Positions 1 to 7,450 of a stretch of DNA of 64,000 nt are shown here, piece by piece. The DNA lies in NCBI RefSeq assembly GCF_001570485.1, contig NZ_BCTA01000052.1, forward strand, positions 186,001-250,000. Reading direction: 5' to 3'. Origin of the DNA: Mycolicibacterium novocastrense (GTDB taxonomy: Bacteria; Actinomycetota; Actinomycetes; Mycobacteriales; Mycobacteriaceae). Both the position numbers and the translations under genes were made by a program. Below the pieces are notes generated by a model. That model saw only the letters and a program-made list of their open reading frames with translations, had not been told where the DNA came from and searched no databases. Numbering within the stretch: the first letter of the stretch is position 1; each line of letters starts with the position of its first letter.

Positions 1-554
1 ACGTCGGCTCCGGCGGCCGCGGCTTCGGCCAGCCGGGCGATCGCACGGTCGACGCGGTCGGACTCGTCGCCGTCCTGGCGCAGGAACAGATCCGTGCGGG
101 CGTTGATCACCACGTGCACGCCGGTCGCATCGGCCGCCTCACGCAGCGCGCCGACAAGCTGCGCATGCTCGGTCGCCGAGCGCAACCGGCCGCCCTCGCT
201 GTGCACGGTGTCTTCGATGTTGAACCCGACGCCGCCGGCCTCCAACAGCCCCTCGATGAGCCGCGCGGGCGTCTGGGCGTAGCCGGACTCGAGGTCGACC
301 GAGACCGGGACGTCGACCGCCGCGGTGATCTGCTTGACGCGGGCGATCACGTCATCGAACGACATGCCCTCCTGGTCGGGCTTGCCGACGGAATCGGCCA
401 GCGGGTGGCTGCCGACGGTGAGCGCAGCAAATCCCTCGTCGACCGCGAGCCGTGCCGACCAGGCGTCCCAGACGGTCGGCAGGATCACCGGGTTCCCCGG
501 TACGTGCAAGGCCAGCAGGGCGTCGGCGCGTTCTTTGAGGACCTGGTCGGGCAT
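1..554 (-). CDS. Isocitrate lyase/PEP mutase family protein, 3' end outside window
   Basis: The minus-strand frame opens with ATG at 554, preceded by GGAGA seven bases upstream, and runs off the left edge, so only about 184 N-terminal residues are visible. The translation starts MPDQVLKERADALLALH and contains PVILPTVWDAWSARL, TVGSHPLADS, VSVDLESGYAQ, GFNIEDT and INARTDLFL. These are the barrel strands and metal/substrate-binding segments of the phosphoenolpyruvate mutase/isocitrate lyase superfamily (oxaloacetate decarboxylase, methylisocitrate lyase and PEP mutase relatives). The isocitrate-lyase KKCGH-type loop is not visible. The exact C-C or C-P lyase reaction cannot be read from this fragment. 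It is divergent from the sdh1 operon across a 111-bp gap. Confidence 0.85.
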   Translation of the reverse strand, partial: MPDQVLKERADALLALHVPGNPVILPTVWDAWSARLAVDEGFAALTVGSHPLADSVGKPDQEGMSFDDVIARVKQITAAVDVPVSVDLESGYAQTPARLIEGLLEAGGVGFNIEDTVHSEGGRLRSATEHAQLVGALREAADATGVHVVINARTDLFLRQDGDESDRVDRAIARLAEAAAAGAD

Positions 555-618
555 CGGGCCGTCTCCTTCGATTTGACGTGATCTGTCTCACGGTGCACTG
601 CATGATGTAGCTAGCATC

Positions 619-646
619 GGGTGTCGTACTGTGATGCCTGACACCC
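619..646. promoter_or_regulatory. Inverted repeat upstream of the sdh1 operon
   Basis: GGGTGTC at 619-625 and GACACCC at 640-646 form a perfect 7-bp inverted repeat with 14 bases between the arms, so the centres lie two helical turns apart. Overlapping it, TGTGA at 630-634 with a partial second half (ACACC at 641-645) resembles a degenerate CRP site. It lies 20 bases before the first gene of the operon. This is a candidate operator; no regulator can be assigned from sequence. Confidence 0.4.
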
Positions 647-665
647 TTCAGCCCAAGGAGGTCAA

Positions 666-959
666 TTGTCCAGCACTACCGAACTTGCCGAGCTGCACGA
701 GCTAATCGGAAGCCTGCGGCGGTGCGTGACATCGTTGGCGTCGAGATACGGGGACACCCCGGCGACGCGTCGCATCGTCAACGACGCCGAACGCATCCTC
801 AACGACATCGACCGTCTCGACATTGACGCCGAAGAGCTGGAGCTGGCCCGAGGCGTGGTGCACCACCACGCCGGAGACCGCATCCCGATCCCGGACACCC
901 AGTACGACACCGATTTCTGGCGCGGCGTCGATGACGAAGGGCTCGGCGGCGTCCGCTGA
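666..959 (+). CDS. Conserved hypothetical protein, Rv0250c-like
   Basis: This 97-residue acidic soluble protein starts at TTG 666, with AAGGAGG at 655-661. The length equals that of M. tuberculosis Rv0250c, which precedes the sdh1 genes there as well. The visible sequence is mostly helical: SSTTELAELHELIGSLRRC at the N-terminus, RRIVNDAERILNDIDRLD in the middle, and a His-rich VVHHHAGDRIPIPDTQYD segment near the C-terminus. There is no membrane segment or signal peptide. It lies 45 bp before the membrane-anchor gene on the same strand, so it is probably the first gene of the sdh1 transcript. The function is unknown; an accessory role in the dehydrogenase complex is only an inference from position. 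Confidence 0.85.
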   Translation: MSSTTELAELHELIGSLRRCVTSLASRYGDTPATRRIVNDAERILNDIDRLDIDAEELELARGVVHHHAGDRIPIPDTQYDTDFWRGVDDEGLGGVR

Positions 960-1004
960 CGCGGACCCCCGGGCACCGGGACAACTCAACACCGAAAGGC
1001 AACA

Positions 1005-1844
1005 GTGAGCGCACCCACCGCCGACCGCAAGGCGACCGGCGTCTTTTCGCCGAGCCGTGCCGAGATTCCGCAACGCACGCTGCGCACCGACCGGTGGTGG
1101 CAGTCACCGCTGATCGTGAACCTGGGCTTCGCGGCCTTCCTGATCTACGCCACGGTGCGGGCGTTCATGCAGAAGTGGTACTACGTAGCCGACTACCACT
1201 ACTTGACGCCGTTCTACTCGCCGTGTCTGGCGAAGTGGAACGAAGCCGAGCAGTCCGGGTGTATCCCGGAGTCCAGCCATTTCGGGCAATTCCTGCCCGA
1301 TGTGTGGTGGCTGCCGTACGCGGCGGTGTCGCTGCCGTTCCTGCTTCTGTTCCGCTTGACCTGCTACTACTACCGCGGCGCCTATTACCGGTCGGTGTGG
1401 CAGTCGCCGACGGCTTGTGCGGTGCCCGAACCTCGGGCGCACTACACGGGCGAGACGCGGCTGCCGCTGATCATCCAGAACACCCACCGCTACTTCTTCT
1501 ACATCGCCGTGCTCATCTCGCTGATCAACACCTACGACGCGATCGCGGCGTTCCACTCGCCCTCGGGCTTTGGATTCGGCTTGGGCAACGTGATTCTCGT
1601 CGGCAACGTGATCCTGCTGTGGACGTACACGGTGTCGTGCCACTCCTGCCGTCACATCGCCGGCGGCCGCCTCAAGCACTTCTCCAAACATCCTGTGCGG
1701 TACTGGATGTGGACCCAGATCAGCAGGCTCAACGTGCGTCACAAGCAGTATGCGTGGATCACCCTCGGCACGCTGATGCTGACCGACTTCTACATCATGT
1801 TGGTGGCCAGCGGTGCCATCTCTGACCTGAGATTCATTGGCTGA
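1005..1844 (+). CDS. sdhC: Succinate dehydrogenase 1 membrane anchor subunit (Rv0249c-like)
   Basis: This 279-residue integral membrane protein anchors the Sdh1 complex and passes electrons from the Fe-S subunit to menaquinone. It starts at GTG 1005 behind GAAAGG at 993-998. About five hydrophobic helices are visible (near residues 35-55, 102-118, 162-182, 192-208 and 249-271). A CHSCRH motif sits at residues 212-217, just after a transmembrane helix. A membrane-embedded Rieske-type cluster has been reported for mycobacterial Sdh1, so these Cys and His residues are candidate ligands; that assignment is inference. The gene lies 33 bp before sdhA. It is a single fused anchor and does not resemble the paired SdhC/SdhD of other bacteria. 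Confidence 0.88.
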   Translation: MSAPTADRKATGVFSPSRAEIPQRTLRTDRWWQSPLIVNLGFAAFLIYATVRAFMQKWYYVADYHYLTPFYSPCLAKWNEAEQSGCIPESSHFGQFLPDVWWLPYAAVSLPFLLLFRLTCYYYRGAYYRSVWQSPTACAVPEPRAHYTGETRLPLIIQNTHRYFFYIAVLISLINTYDAIAAFHSPSGFGFGLGNVILVGNVILLWTYTVSCHSCRHIAGGRLKHFSKHPVRYWMWTQISRLNVRHKQYAWITLGTLMLTDFYIMLVASGAISDLRFIG

Positions 1845-1877
1845 GCGCCTAATTCAATCGGTAGTGAGGTTTTCTTA

Positions 1878-3794
1878 ATGGCGGAACTGGAACGGCACTC
1901 CTACGACGTCGTCGTGATCGGCGCCGGCGGTGCGGGTTTACGCGCGGTCATCGAGGCCCGCGAACGCGGCCTGAAGGTCGCGGTGATCACGAAGTCGTTG
2001 TTCGGCAAGGCCCATACGGTGATGGCCGAGGGCGGCTGCGCCGCGGCGATGGGCAACGCGAACCCGAAGGACAACTGGCAGGTCCACTTCAAGGACACCA
2101 TGCGCGGCGGGAAGTTCCTCAACAACTGGCGCATGGCCGAGTTGCACGCCAAGGAAGCCCCGGATCGGGTGTGGGAGCTGGAGACCTACGGCGCGCTCTT
2201 CGACCGCACCAAGGACGGAAAGATCAGCCAGCGCAACTTCGGTGGGCACACCTATCCGCGGCTGGCGCACGTCGGTGACCGCACCGGCCTGGAGATCATC
2301 CGCACCCTGCAGCAGAAGATCGTTTCGTTGCAGCAGGAAGACAAAGAGGAGTTCGGCGACTACGAGGCGCGCATTCGGGTCTTCCACGAGTGCACTGTCA
2401 CCGACCTCATCAAGGACGGCGATCGGATCGCGGGCGCGTTCGGCTACTACCGCGAAGGCGGCAACTTCGTCCTGTTCGAGACGCCGGCCGTGGTGTTGGC
2501 GACCGGTGGAATCGGCAAGTCCTACAAGGTGACGTCGAACTCATGGGAGTACACCGGCGACGGCCACGCGTTGGCACTGCGGGCGGGCGCGACTCTGATC
2601 AACATGGAGTTCGTCCAGTTCCACCCCACCGGCATGGTCTGGCCGCCCAGCGTCAAGGGCATCCTCGTCACCGAGGGTGTGCGCGGCGACGGCGGAGTGC
2701 TGAAGAACTCCGATGGCAAGCGCTTCATGTTCGACTACATCCCGGCGGTGTTCAAAGGCCAGTACGCCGAGAGCATGGAGGAAGCCGACCAGTGGCTCAA
2801 GGACAACGACTCCGCGCGGCGCACCCCTGACCTGCTGCCCCGCGACGAGGTGGCCCGTGCGATCAACTCCGAGGTGAAGGCCGAACGCGGCACCCCGCAC
2901 GGCGGCGTCTACCTCGACATCGCGTCGCGGCTGCCGGCCGAGGAGATCAAGCGGCGGCTGCCGTCGATGTACCACCAGTTCATGGAGCTGGCCGAGGTCG
3001 ACATCACCAAAGAGCCCATGGAGGTCGGGCCGACGTGCCACTACGTCATGGGCGGCATCGAGGTCGACCCGGACACGGGTGCGGCCAAGACGCCTGGACT
3101 GTTCGCCGCGGGTGAGTGTTCGGGCGGCATGCACGGCTCGAACCGGCTGGGTGGCAACTCGCTGTCGGACCTGTTGGTGTTCGGCAGGCGCGCCGGCATG
3201 GGCGCGGCCGACTACGTGCGCGCGCTCGGTGAGCGCCCGACGGTGTCCGACGCGGCGGTCGAGGAATCGACCAAGTTGGCGCTGCATCCTTTCGAGGGCC
3301 CGTCCAACGGCGACAACGCCGAGAACCCGTACACCCTGCAGCTGGACCTGCAGGACACGATGAACAGCCTGGTCGGCATCATCCGTAAATCCGATGAGAT
3401 CACCGAGGCCATCGACAAGCTCAAGGAGCTGCGCGAGCGGTACAAGCGGGTCCGGGTCGAGGGCGGCCGCCATTACAACCCGGGTTGGCACCTGGCCATC
3501 GACCTGCGAAACATGATCCTGGTCAGCGAGTGCATCGCCAAGGCCGCGCTGGAGCGCACCGAAAGCCGCGGCGGGCACACCCGCGACGACTATCCGTCGA
3601 TGGAATCCGAGTGGCGCAAGACGCTGCTGGTGTGCCGCGCCGAAGGTGAGACCGTGGTTCCCGACATTGACATCACCAGGCAGGACCAGGTGCCGATGCG
3701 CGACGACCTGCTGGAGCTGATCGACATCGAAGAGTTGGAGAAGTACTTCACCCCCGAGGAACTCGCCAACCACTCGTCTAGGAGAGACGCATGA
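1878..3794 (+). CDS. sdhA: Succinate dehydrogenase 1 flavoprotein subunit (Rv0248c-like)
   Basis: This is the 638-residue FAD subunit that oxidises succinate to fumarate. The N-terminal Rossmann motif VVVIGAGGAGLRA is at residues 11-23. His46 in the KAHTVMAEGG segment is the expected covalent FAD attachment site. Further family motifs are VQFHPTGM, VTEGVRGDGG (substrate and catalytic Arg region) and CHYVMGGI, with a C-terminal helical domain rich in charged residues. It starts at ATG 1878, with a weak GAGG upstream. The stop overlaps the sdhB start as ATGA, which indicates translational coupling. Length and order match the mycobacterial Sdh1 operon. It is not fumarate reductase by context, although the two are hard to separate by sequence alone. 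Confidence 0.95.
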   Translation: MAELERHSYDVVVIGAGGAGLRAVIEARERGLKVAVITKSLFGKAHTVMAEGGCAAAMGNANPKDNWQVHFKDTMRGGKFLNNWRMAELHAKEAPDRVWELETYGALFDRTKDGKISQRNFGGHTYPRLAHVGDRTGLEIIRTLQQKIVSLQQEDKEEFGDYEARIRVFHECTVTDLIKDGDRIAGAFGYYREGGNFVLFETPAVVLATGGIGKSYKVTSNSWEYTGDGHALALRAGATLINMEFVQFHPTGMVWPPSVKGILVTEGVRGDGGVLKNSDGKRFMFDYIPAVFKGQYAESMEEADQWLKDNDSARRTPDLLPRDEVARAINSEVKAERGTPHGGVYLDIASRLPAEEIKRRLPSMYHQFMELAEVDITKEPMEVGPTCHYVMGGIEVDPDTGAAKTPGLFAAGECSGGMHGSNRLGGNSLSDLLVFGRRAGMGAADYVRALGERPTVSDAAVEESTKLALHPFEGPSNGDNAENPYTLQLDLQDTMNSLVGIIRKSDEITEAIDKLKELRERYKRVRVEGGRHYNPGWHLAIDLRNMILVSECIAKAALERTESRGGHTRDDYPSMESEWRKTLLVCRAEGETVVPDIDITRQDQVPMRDDLLELIDIEELEKYFTPEELANHSSRRDA

Positions 3795-4543
3795 GCTACC
3801 AGGCAAAGATGCGAGTGTGGCGTGGCGACGACAACGCCGGCGCGCTGCAGGACTACTCGGTTGAGGTCAACGAGGGTGAGGTCGTGCTCGACATCATCCA
3901 CCGGCTGCAGCAGACCCAGACCGGCGACCTGGCCGTGCGCTGGAACTGCAAGGCAGGCAAGTGCGGATCCTGCTCGGCGGAGATCAACGGCAGGCCCCGT
4001 CTGCTGTGCATGACGCGGATGTCGACTTTCGCCGAGAACGAGGTCATCACCGTGACTCCCCTGCGCACCTTTCCGGTGATCCGTGATCTGGTGACCGACG
4101 TGTCGTTCAACTATCAGAAGGCCAGGGAGATCCCGGCGTTCACGCCGCCGAAGGACCTGCAGCCCGGCGAATACCGAATGGCGCAGGAGGACGTCAACCG
4201 GTCACAGGAGTTCCGCAAGTGCATCGAGTGCTTCCTGTGCCAGAACGTCTGCCACGTGATCCGCGATCACGAGGAGAACAAAGAGGCGTTCGCCGGCCCG
4301 CGGTACCTGATGCGCCAGGCCGAACTCGACATGCATCCGCTCGACGTGCACGAGCGGCGCGCCGAGGACGCGCAGGAAGTGCATGGCTTGGGCTACTGCA
4401 ACATCACCAAGTGCTGCACCGAGGTCTGCCCCGAGCACATCAAGATCACCGACAATGCGCTGATCCCGATGAAGGAGCGGGCCGCCGACCGCAAGTACGA
4501 CCCGGTGGTGTGGCTCGGCGACAAGCTCTTCCGGCGACGGTAG
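3791..4543 (+). CDS. sdhB: Succinate dehydrogenase 1 iron-sulfur subunit (Rv0247c-like)
   Basis: This 250-residue electron-transfer subunit links the flavoprotein to the membrane anchor. An N-terminal ferredoxin-like domain carries the [2Fe-2S] ligands Cys53, Cys58, Cys61 and Cys73. The C-terminal domain has CIECFLCQNVC at residues 144-154 and CNITKCCTEVCP at 203-214, giving the Cys sets for the [4Fe-4S] and [3Fe-4S] clusters. The ATG at 3791 overlaps the sdhA stop by four bases. The last three codons (Arg-Arg-Arg) and the stop lie inside the first copy of a 35-bp tandem repeat that continues downstream, so the C-terminal tail is probably shaped by the repeat. Confidence 0.95.
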   Translation: MSYQAKMRVWRGDDNAGALQDYSVEVNEGEVVLDIIHRLQQTQTGDLAVRWNCKAGKCGSCSAEINGRPRLLCMTRMSTFAENEVITVTPLRTFPVIRDLVTDVSFNYQKAREIPAFTPPKDLQPGEYRMAQEDVNRSQEFRKCIECFLCQNVCHVIRDHEENKEAFAGPRYLMRQAELDMHPLDVHERRAEDAQEVHGLGYCNITKCCTEVCPEHIKITDNALIPMKERAADRKYDPVVWLGDKLFRRR

Positions 4544-4622
4544 GAGCCGGAAAGGACAGCTTGAGCCGGCGACGGTAGGAGCCGGAAAAGACAACGCGAG
4601 CCGGCGACGCTAGGAGCCGGAA
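4531..4622 (+). repeat. Three-copy 35-bp tandem repeat overlapping the sdhB stop
   Basis: Copies begin at 4531, 4566 and 4601 with an exact 35-base period; the third is cut after about 22 bases. Each opens CCGGCGACGGTAGGAGCCGG (CGC for CGG in copy 3), and the spacer part varies more. Within each copy CCGGC pairs with GCCGG; in copy 1 this becomes a 7-bp stem TTCCGGC/GCCGGAA (4529-4535 with 4546-4552). The first copy includes the sdhB stop codon. It looks like a VNTR-type duplication with hairpin potential. Confidence 0.85.
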
Positions 4623-4628
4623 CCTCAC

Positions 4629-4673
4629 TAACGGGTTGATCGCATGCACCAGGTGCGTGCGATCAACCCGTTA
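4629..4673. terminator. 45-bp near-perfect palindrome, probable terminator of the sdh1 operon
   Basis: The left arm 4629-4650 and right arm 4652-4673 are complementary over 22 bases with a single G-T wobble, around the one-base centre at 4651. No T-tract follows, as is common for mycobacterial hairpins. It lies just after sdhB and the repeat block and before a short plus-strand ORF. A mobile REP-like palindrome is the alternative reading. Confidence 0.6.
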
Positions 4674-4753
4674 AGGCTTTCCGCCGACACACAAATCCAC
4701 GGATACGTGGGTACCCTGCGGGTAGCGGCCAATCAACGACGAAAGGTTGCATC

Positions 4754-4915
4754 GTGGCACTTCGACACCCGCATAGCATCAACGACATTCGCACCGCGAT
4801 CCGCGAGCTCAGCACCCGCGCGGTTCTCGCCCGCAAGGAAGGCCGAGTCGCCGACGCCGACGAGCTGGAGCGACGGGTGGCCGGCTACCGCGAGGAGCTC
4901 AGCGCGCGGCCCTGA
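4754..4915 (+). CDS. Small Arg/Glu-rich hypothetical protein (53 aa)
   Basis: This 53-codon frame starts at GTG 4754, eight bases after GAAAGG at 4741-4746, and ends at TGA 4913-4915. The translation opens MALRHPHSINDIRTAIRELS and ends RVAGYREELSARP. It is almost entirely predicted amphipathic helix, rich in Arg, Glu and Ala, with no Cys, signal or membrane segment. It stands between the sdh1 terminator and the convergent flavin reductase gene. I do not recognise a family. Third positions are strongly G/C and the ribosome site is well placed, which supports coding, but so short a frame could be chance. Confidence 0.5.
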   Translation: MALRHPHSINDIRTAIRELSTRAVLARKEGRVADADELERRVAGYREELSARP

Positions 4916-4969
4916 CCGTGGCCATTTGAGTGCGCTTCCGCTCGCCGGGCGACCGGTTGCGCACCGGGA

Positions 4970-5458
4970 TCACCCGCTGTTGAGGCGGCGGAACGTGCTG
5001 CGGTGAAACACGATCGGTGCGACGTCGGCGTGCACGGTGATATCGCAGACCCGAAGGATCACGATCGTGTGATCGCCCGCGGGGACCAGTTGCTCGATCA
5101 CGCTTTCCAGCCATACCGCGGTGCCGTCGATGAAGACCGCGCCGGATTCCCGCGACACGGTGTGCAGGCCGGCGAACCGATCACCCGTCTTGGCGGCCAG
5201 CGTTCGCGCGGCTTCGTCGTGGGCCTCGCCGAGCACGCTGATTCCCAGTGACGGGAGATCCTTGAGCCTGGGCCAGGTCTCCGAGGTGTTCTGGACGCAG
5301 AACGACACCAGCGGCGGGTCGAGCGAGACCGGGACGAACGTGCTCGCCGCCAGTCCGATACGGGTGCCTTCCGCCTCCGCGGCGATCGCGATGACACCGG
5401 ACGGGAAATGCCCGAACGCTTCGCGCAGTGTCGCCGGGCTGAGATCAGTTGCGCTCAT
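4970..5458 (-). CDS. Flavin reductase family protein (Rv0245-like)
   Basis: This 162-residue FMN-binding split-barrel protein has the same length as M. tuberculosis Rv0245. The family reduces free flavin with NAD(P)H, often to supply a partner monooxygenase. Visible motifs are LREAFGHFPSGVIAIAA at the N-terminus, GLAASTFVPVSLDPPLVSFC (flavin-binding loop), TWPRLKDLPSLGISVL, and a C-terminal PIVFHRSTFRRL. The start is taken as ATG 5458, giving MSATDLSPATLREA; upstream in-frame codons would add a poor basic extension. No partner oxygenase is encoded beside it, so the electron acceptor is unknown. It is divergent from the Gap-like gene. Confidence 0.85.
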   Translation of the reverse strand: MSATDLSPATLREAFGHFPSGVIAIAAEAEGTRIGLAASTFVPVSLDPPLVSFCVQNTSETWPRLKDLPSLGISVLGEAHDEAARTLAAKTGDRFAGLHTVSRESGAVFIDGTAVWLESVIEQLVPAGDHTIVILRVCDITVHADVAPIVFHRSTFRRLNSG

Positions 5459-5640
5459 ATCCCATCCATCTTCACACGCGTCCGCAGTCGGTGGCCACGT
5501 CCGGGTCACCCACCGGAACGCCATCAGCTGTGGATGCGGCGCCGGTGAGGGTCGGGATCGTGGTGAGCACAACAGGTAACGTGACGCGCATGCTCGAGCC
5601 ATCCGCAGTTGACCGGTAGGCCCGGGGACCGACGAAACCC

Positions 5641-6309
5641 ATGTGGGTACCGCTCCTGTTGATGGCCGTTGCCGTCAGTCTGGAGCCGTTTCGGGTCGGG
5701 ATGACGGTGCTGATGCTCAACCGCCCGCACCCGACGCGCCAACTGCTGGCCTTCCTCGGCGGTGGTTTCGCGATGGGCACGGCCGTGGGCGTCGTCGTGT
5801 TGTTCATGCTGCGCCCGGCCCTGGGGTCGGCGCGCTTCACCCTGCCCATGGTGCAGATCGTGGTCGGCGCACTTCTGCTGCTGAACGCGGCGCTGGTGGT
5901 CACGGGCGTATGGGCACGCGGGCGCGATGCGGCGGCCCTTGCCGAGGCCAGGGTCGGACCGCTCGCCGGCCGCGCCCGACGAGTGCTCGAGGGCCGCTCG
6001 CTGTGGACCGCAGGAGTCGCCGGTCTCGGCATCGCGCTGCCGTCCGTCGACTACCTCGCCGCGTTGGCGCTGATCGTCGCCTCCGGCGCCGCCACCGCCA
6101 TCCAGCTGGGCGCCCTGCTGTTGTTCAACGTGGTGGCCTTCGCTCTCGTGGAGATCCCGCTGCTGTGCTATCTGGTGGCGCCGGACCGCACCCGTACCGC
6201 ATTGACGACGCTGTACGACTGGCTGCGGGCCCAAGGCCGTCGCGGGGTCGGCGCACTGCTCGCCGTGATCGGCTGCGTGCTGCTCGCGGTCGGGCTCGCC
6301 GGCCTATAG
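5641..6309 (+). CDS. Gap-like lipid-addressing integral membrane protein
   Basis: This 222-residue protein has about six hydrophobic helices (near residues 2-20, 36-58, 68-90, 122-140, 148-170 and 200-220) and a short basic loop after the third. The pattern fits the Gap/SfLAP family of small mycobacterial membrane proteins that help place glycopeptidolipids or sulfolipids at the surface. In M. smegmatis a gap-like gene lies at the end of the trehalose polyphleate locus beside the PE gene, and the position here is the same. It converges on the PE gene with a single base between the two stops. Its role in TPP export or surface placement is inferred from family and context. The start is ATG 5641; no clear ribosome site is seen. 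Confidence 0.75.
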   Translation: MWVPLLLMAVAVSLEPFRVGMTVLMLNRPHPTRQLLAFLGGGFAMGTAVGVVVLFMLRPALGSARFTLPMVQIVVGALLLLNAALVVTGVWARGRDAAALAEARVGPLAGRARRVLEGRSLWTAGVAGLGIALPSVDYLAALALIVASGAATAIQLGALLLFNVVAFALVEIPLLCYLVAPDRTRTALTTLYDWLRAQGRRGVGALLAVIGCVLLAVGLAGL

Positions 6310-6310
6310 C

Positions 6311-7450
6311 TCAGGGCTTCGGTGGCGGCTGGTTGTTCAACACGTATTGCATCCCGGAGAGCAGCTGCGACACCGGGTCCGCGCCACCGCCGAAGGCGGC
6401 CTGGGTGGCGGGTGCGGTGACCTCCGCGGGGTCGTAACCGTTCACGGGGTCGACGGTGATGGGCGCGGTCAGCGGGTTGTCGTGACGTGAATAGCCGGCA
6501 TCGACATAGGGTTTGAGAACCGCGTCCAGCTTGATCAGCGTGTCCTTGTCCACGCCGAGGTACTTGAACGGCAGCACCAGCGGCAGGTGTTCCTCGGGGA
6601 TCATGAACGTCGTGGTCTTCGCGCCGCGGGAGTTCACGGTCGTCCGGATGTTCTGCGGGGGGACCATGCTGGGACCGGTGAACGCGACCGCGGTGTGACC
6701 GGTCGCCAGACCCACGATCGCGTTGGCCACCGAGATCCAGTTGTCCGGGCGGTCGGGCCAGTCGGCGATGCTGTCGTAGGCCGAGATGAACTGATAAGTG
6801 TCGTACTGGCTTTCGACGGGCGGCGGGATGCGGTAGTCGAGCGACGGCACGACGCTGCCGACGGGAAACATCTGCGTCAGGAAGCTCTCACCGAAGGCGT
6901 GCCGGGCCACCGGGTCGCCGTAGGTCGCGAAGCTCAGCTCGTTCGGCGGCGGGGCGGCCGGGTCGTAGGCAAGCCGCGCCTGCACGTCGTTGAGCACCAT
7001 CGCGCCCTCCGACAGCCCGATCGCGGTGCCCGGACCACCCGCCTTGATCGCGTCGATCAGGTTCGGCGCGCCGACGTCGACCGATTCGCCGACGCTGGGC
7101 CCGTCGAGTCCGAGGCCCGGCACATAGCGGTCCCCGAACGCGCCGATACCCGGGAACAACCGCTCCAGGGTGTGGCCCTGCACCTGACCGGCGGGGTAGT
7201 CGACGATCTGACTGTCCAGTCCCGGGAACCAGTCGGCACCCGTGCGCATGATGTATTCGTCGTACGGGATGCCCAGCACGTGGGCGCCGCCCAGCGCATA
7301 TCCGCGGCCGGGCGTGCCCAGAGGCGGTGGACCGTCGCCCGGCGGGGCGGGCGGCGGTGGCGGCTCGTCGGCCACCGCGATCCCGAGTCCCAGAAACCCC
7401 GCGGCGCCGAGGGTGGTCAGCGCAGCGCCGAAGGCGAGGAACCGCTTCAT
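6311..7450 (-). CDS. Secreted PE-PPE-domain acyltransferase of the TPP locus
   Basis: This 379-residue exported alpha/beta-hydrolase-fold protein has a signal peptide at residues 1-27 (MKRFLAFG, hydrophobic core, then AVADE), a Pro-rich linker, and a PE-PPE-type domain with the nucleophile elbow GLSEG at 145-149 (Ser147). The family includes Chp-type acyltransferases of sulfolipid synthesis. In M. smegmatis the equivalent gene is reported to complete trehalose polyphleates outside the plasma membrane by moving phleoyl chains onto diacyltrehalose. The start ATG at 7450 overlaps the fadD23 stop as ATGA, so it is translated as the last gene of the papA3-mmpL10-fadD23-PE operon. Despite the usual name, it lacks a PE N-terminal domain. 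Confidence 0.88.
   Translation of the reverse strand: MKRFLAFGAALTTLGAAGFLGLGIAVADEPPPPPAPPGDGPPPLGTPGRGYALGGAHVLGIPYDEYIMRTGADWFPGLDSQIVDYPAGQVQGHTLERLFPGIGAFGDRYVPGLGLDGPSVGESVDVGAPNLIDAIKAGGPGTAIGLSEGAMVLNDVQARLAYDPAAPPPNELSFATYGDPVARHAFGESFLTQMFPVGSVVPSLDYRIPPPVESQYDTYQFISAYDSIADWPDRPDNWISVANAIVGLATGHTAVAFTGPSMVPPQNIRTTVNSRGAKTTTFMIPEEHLPLVLPFKYLGVDKDTLIKLDAVLKPYVDAGYSRHDNPLTAPITVDPVNGYDPAEVTAPATQAAFGGGADPVSQLLSGMQYVLNNQPPPKP

Noticed and set aside
4531..4622. 35-bp repeats as a CRISPR array
   Set aside because: The repeats are directly adjacent with no unique spacers, there are only three copies, and no cas genes are present.
5472..6234. Minus-strand frames opposite the Gap-like gene
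   Set aside because: Their translations are Arg/Thr/Gln-rich with no family features, while the plus frame encodes clear membrane helices.
6311..7450. Classical PE-family (Pro-Glu N-terminal) protein
   Set aside because: The N-terminus is a signal peptide followed by a Pro-rich linker; only the PE-PPE alpha/beta-hydrolase domain is present.
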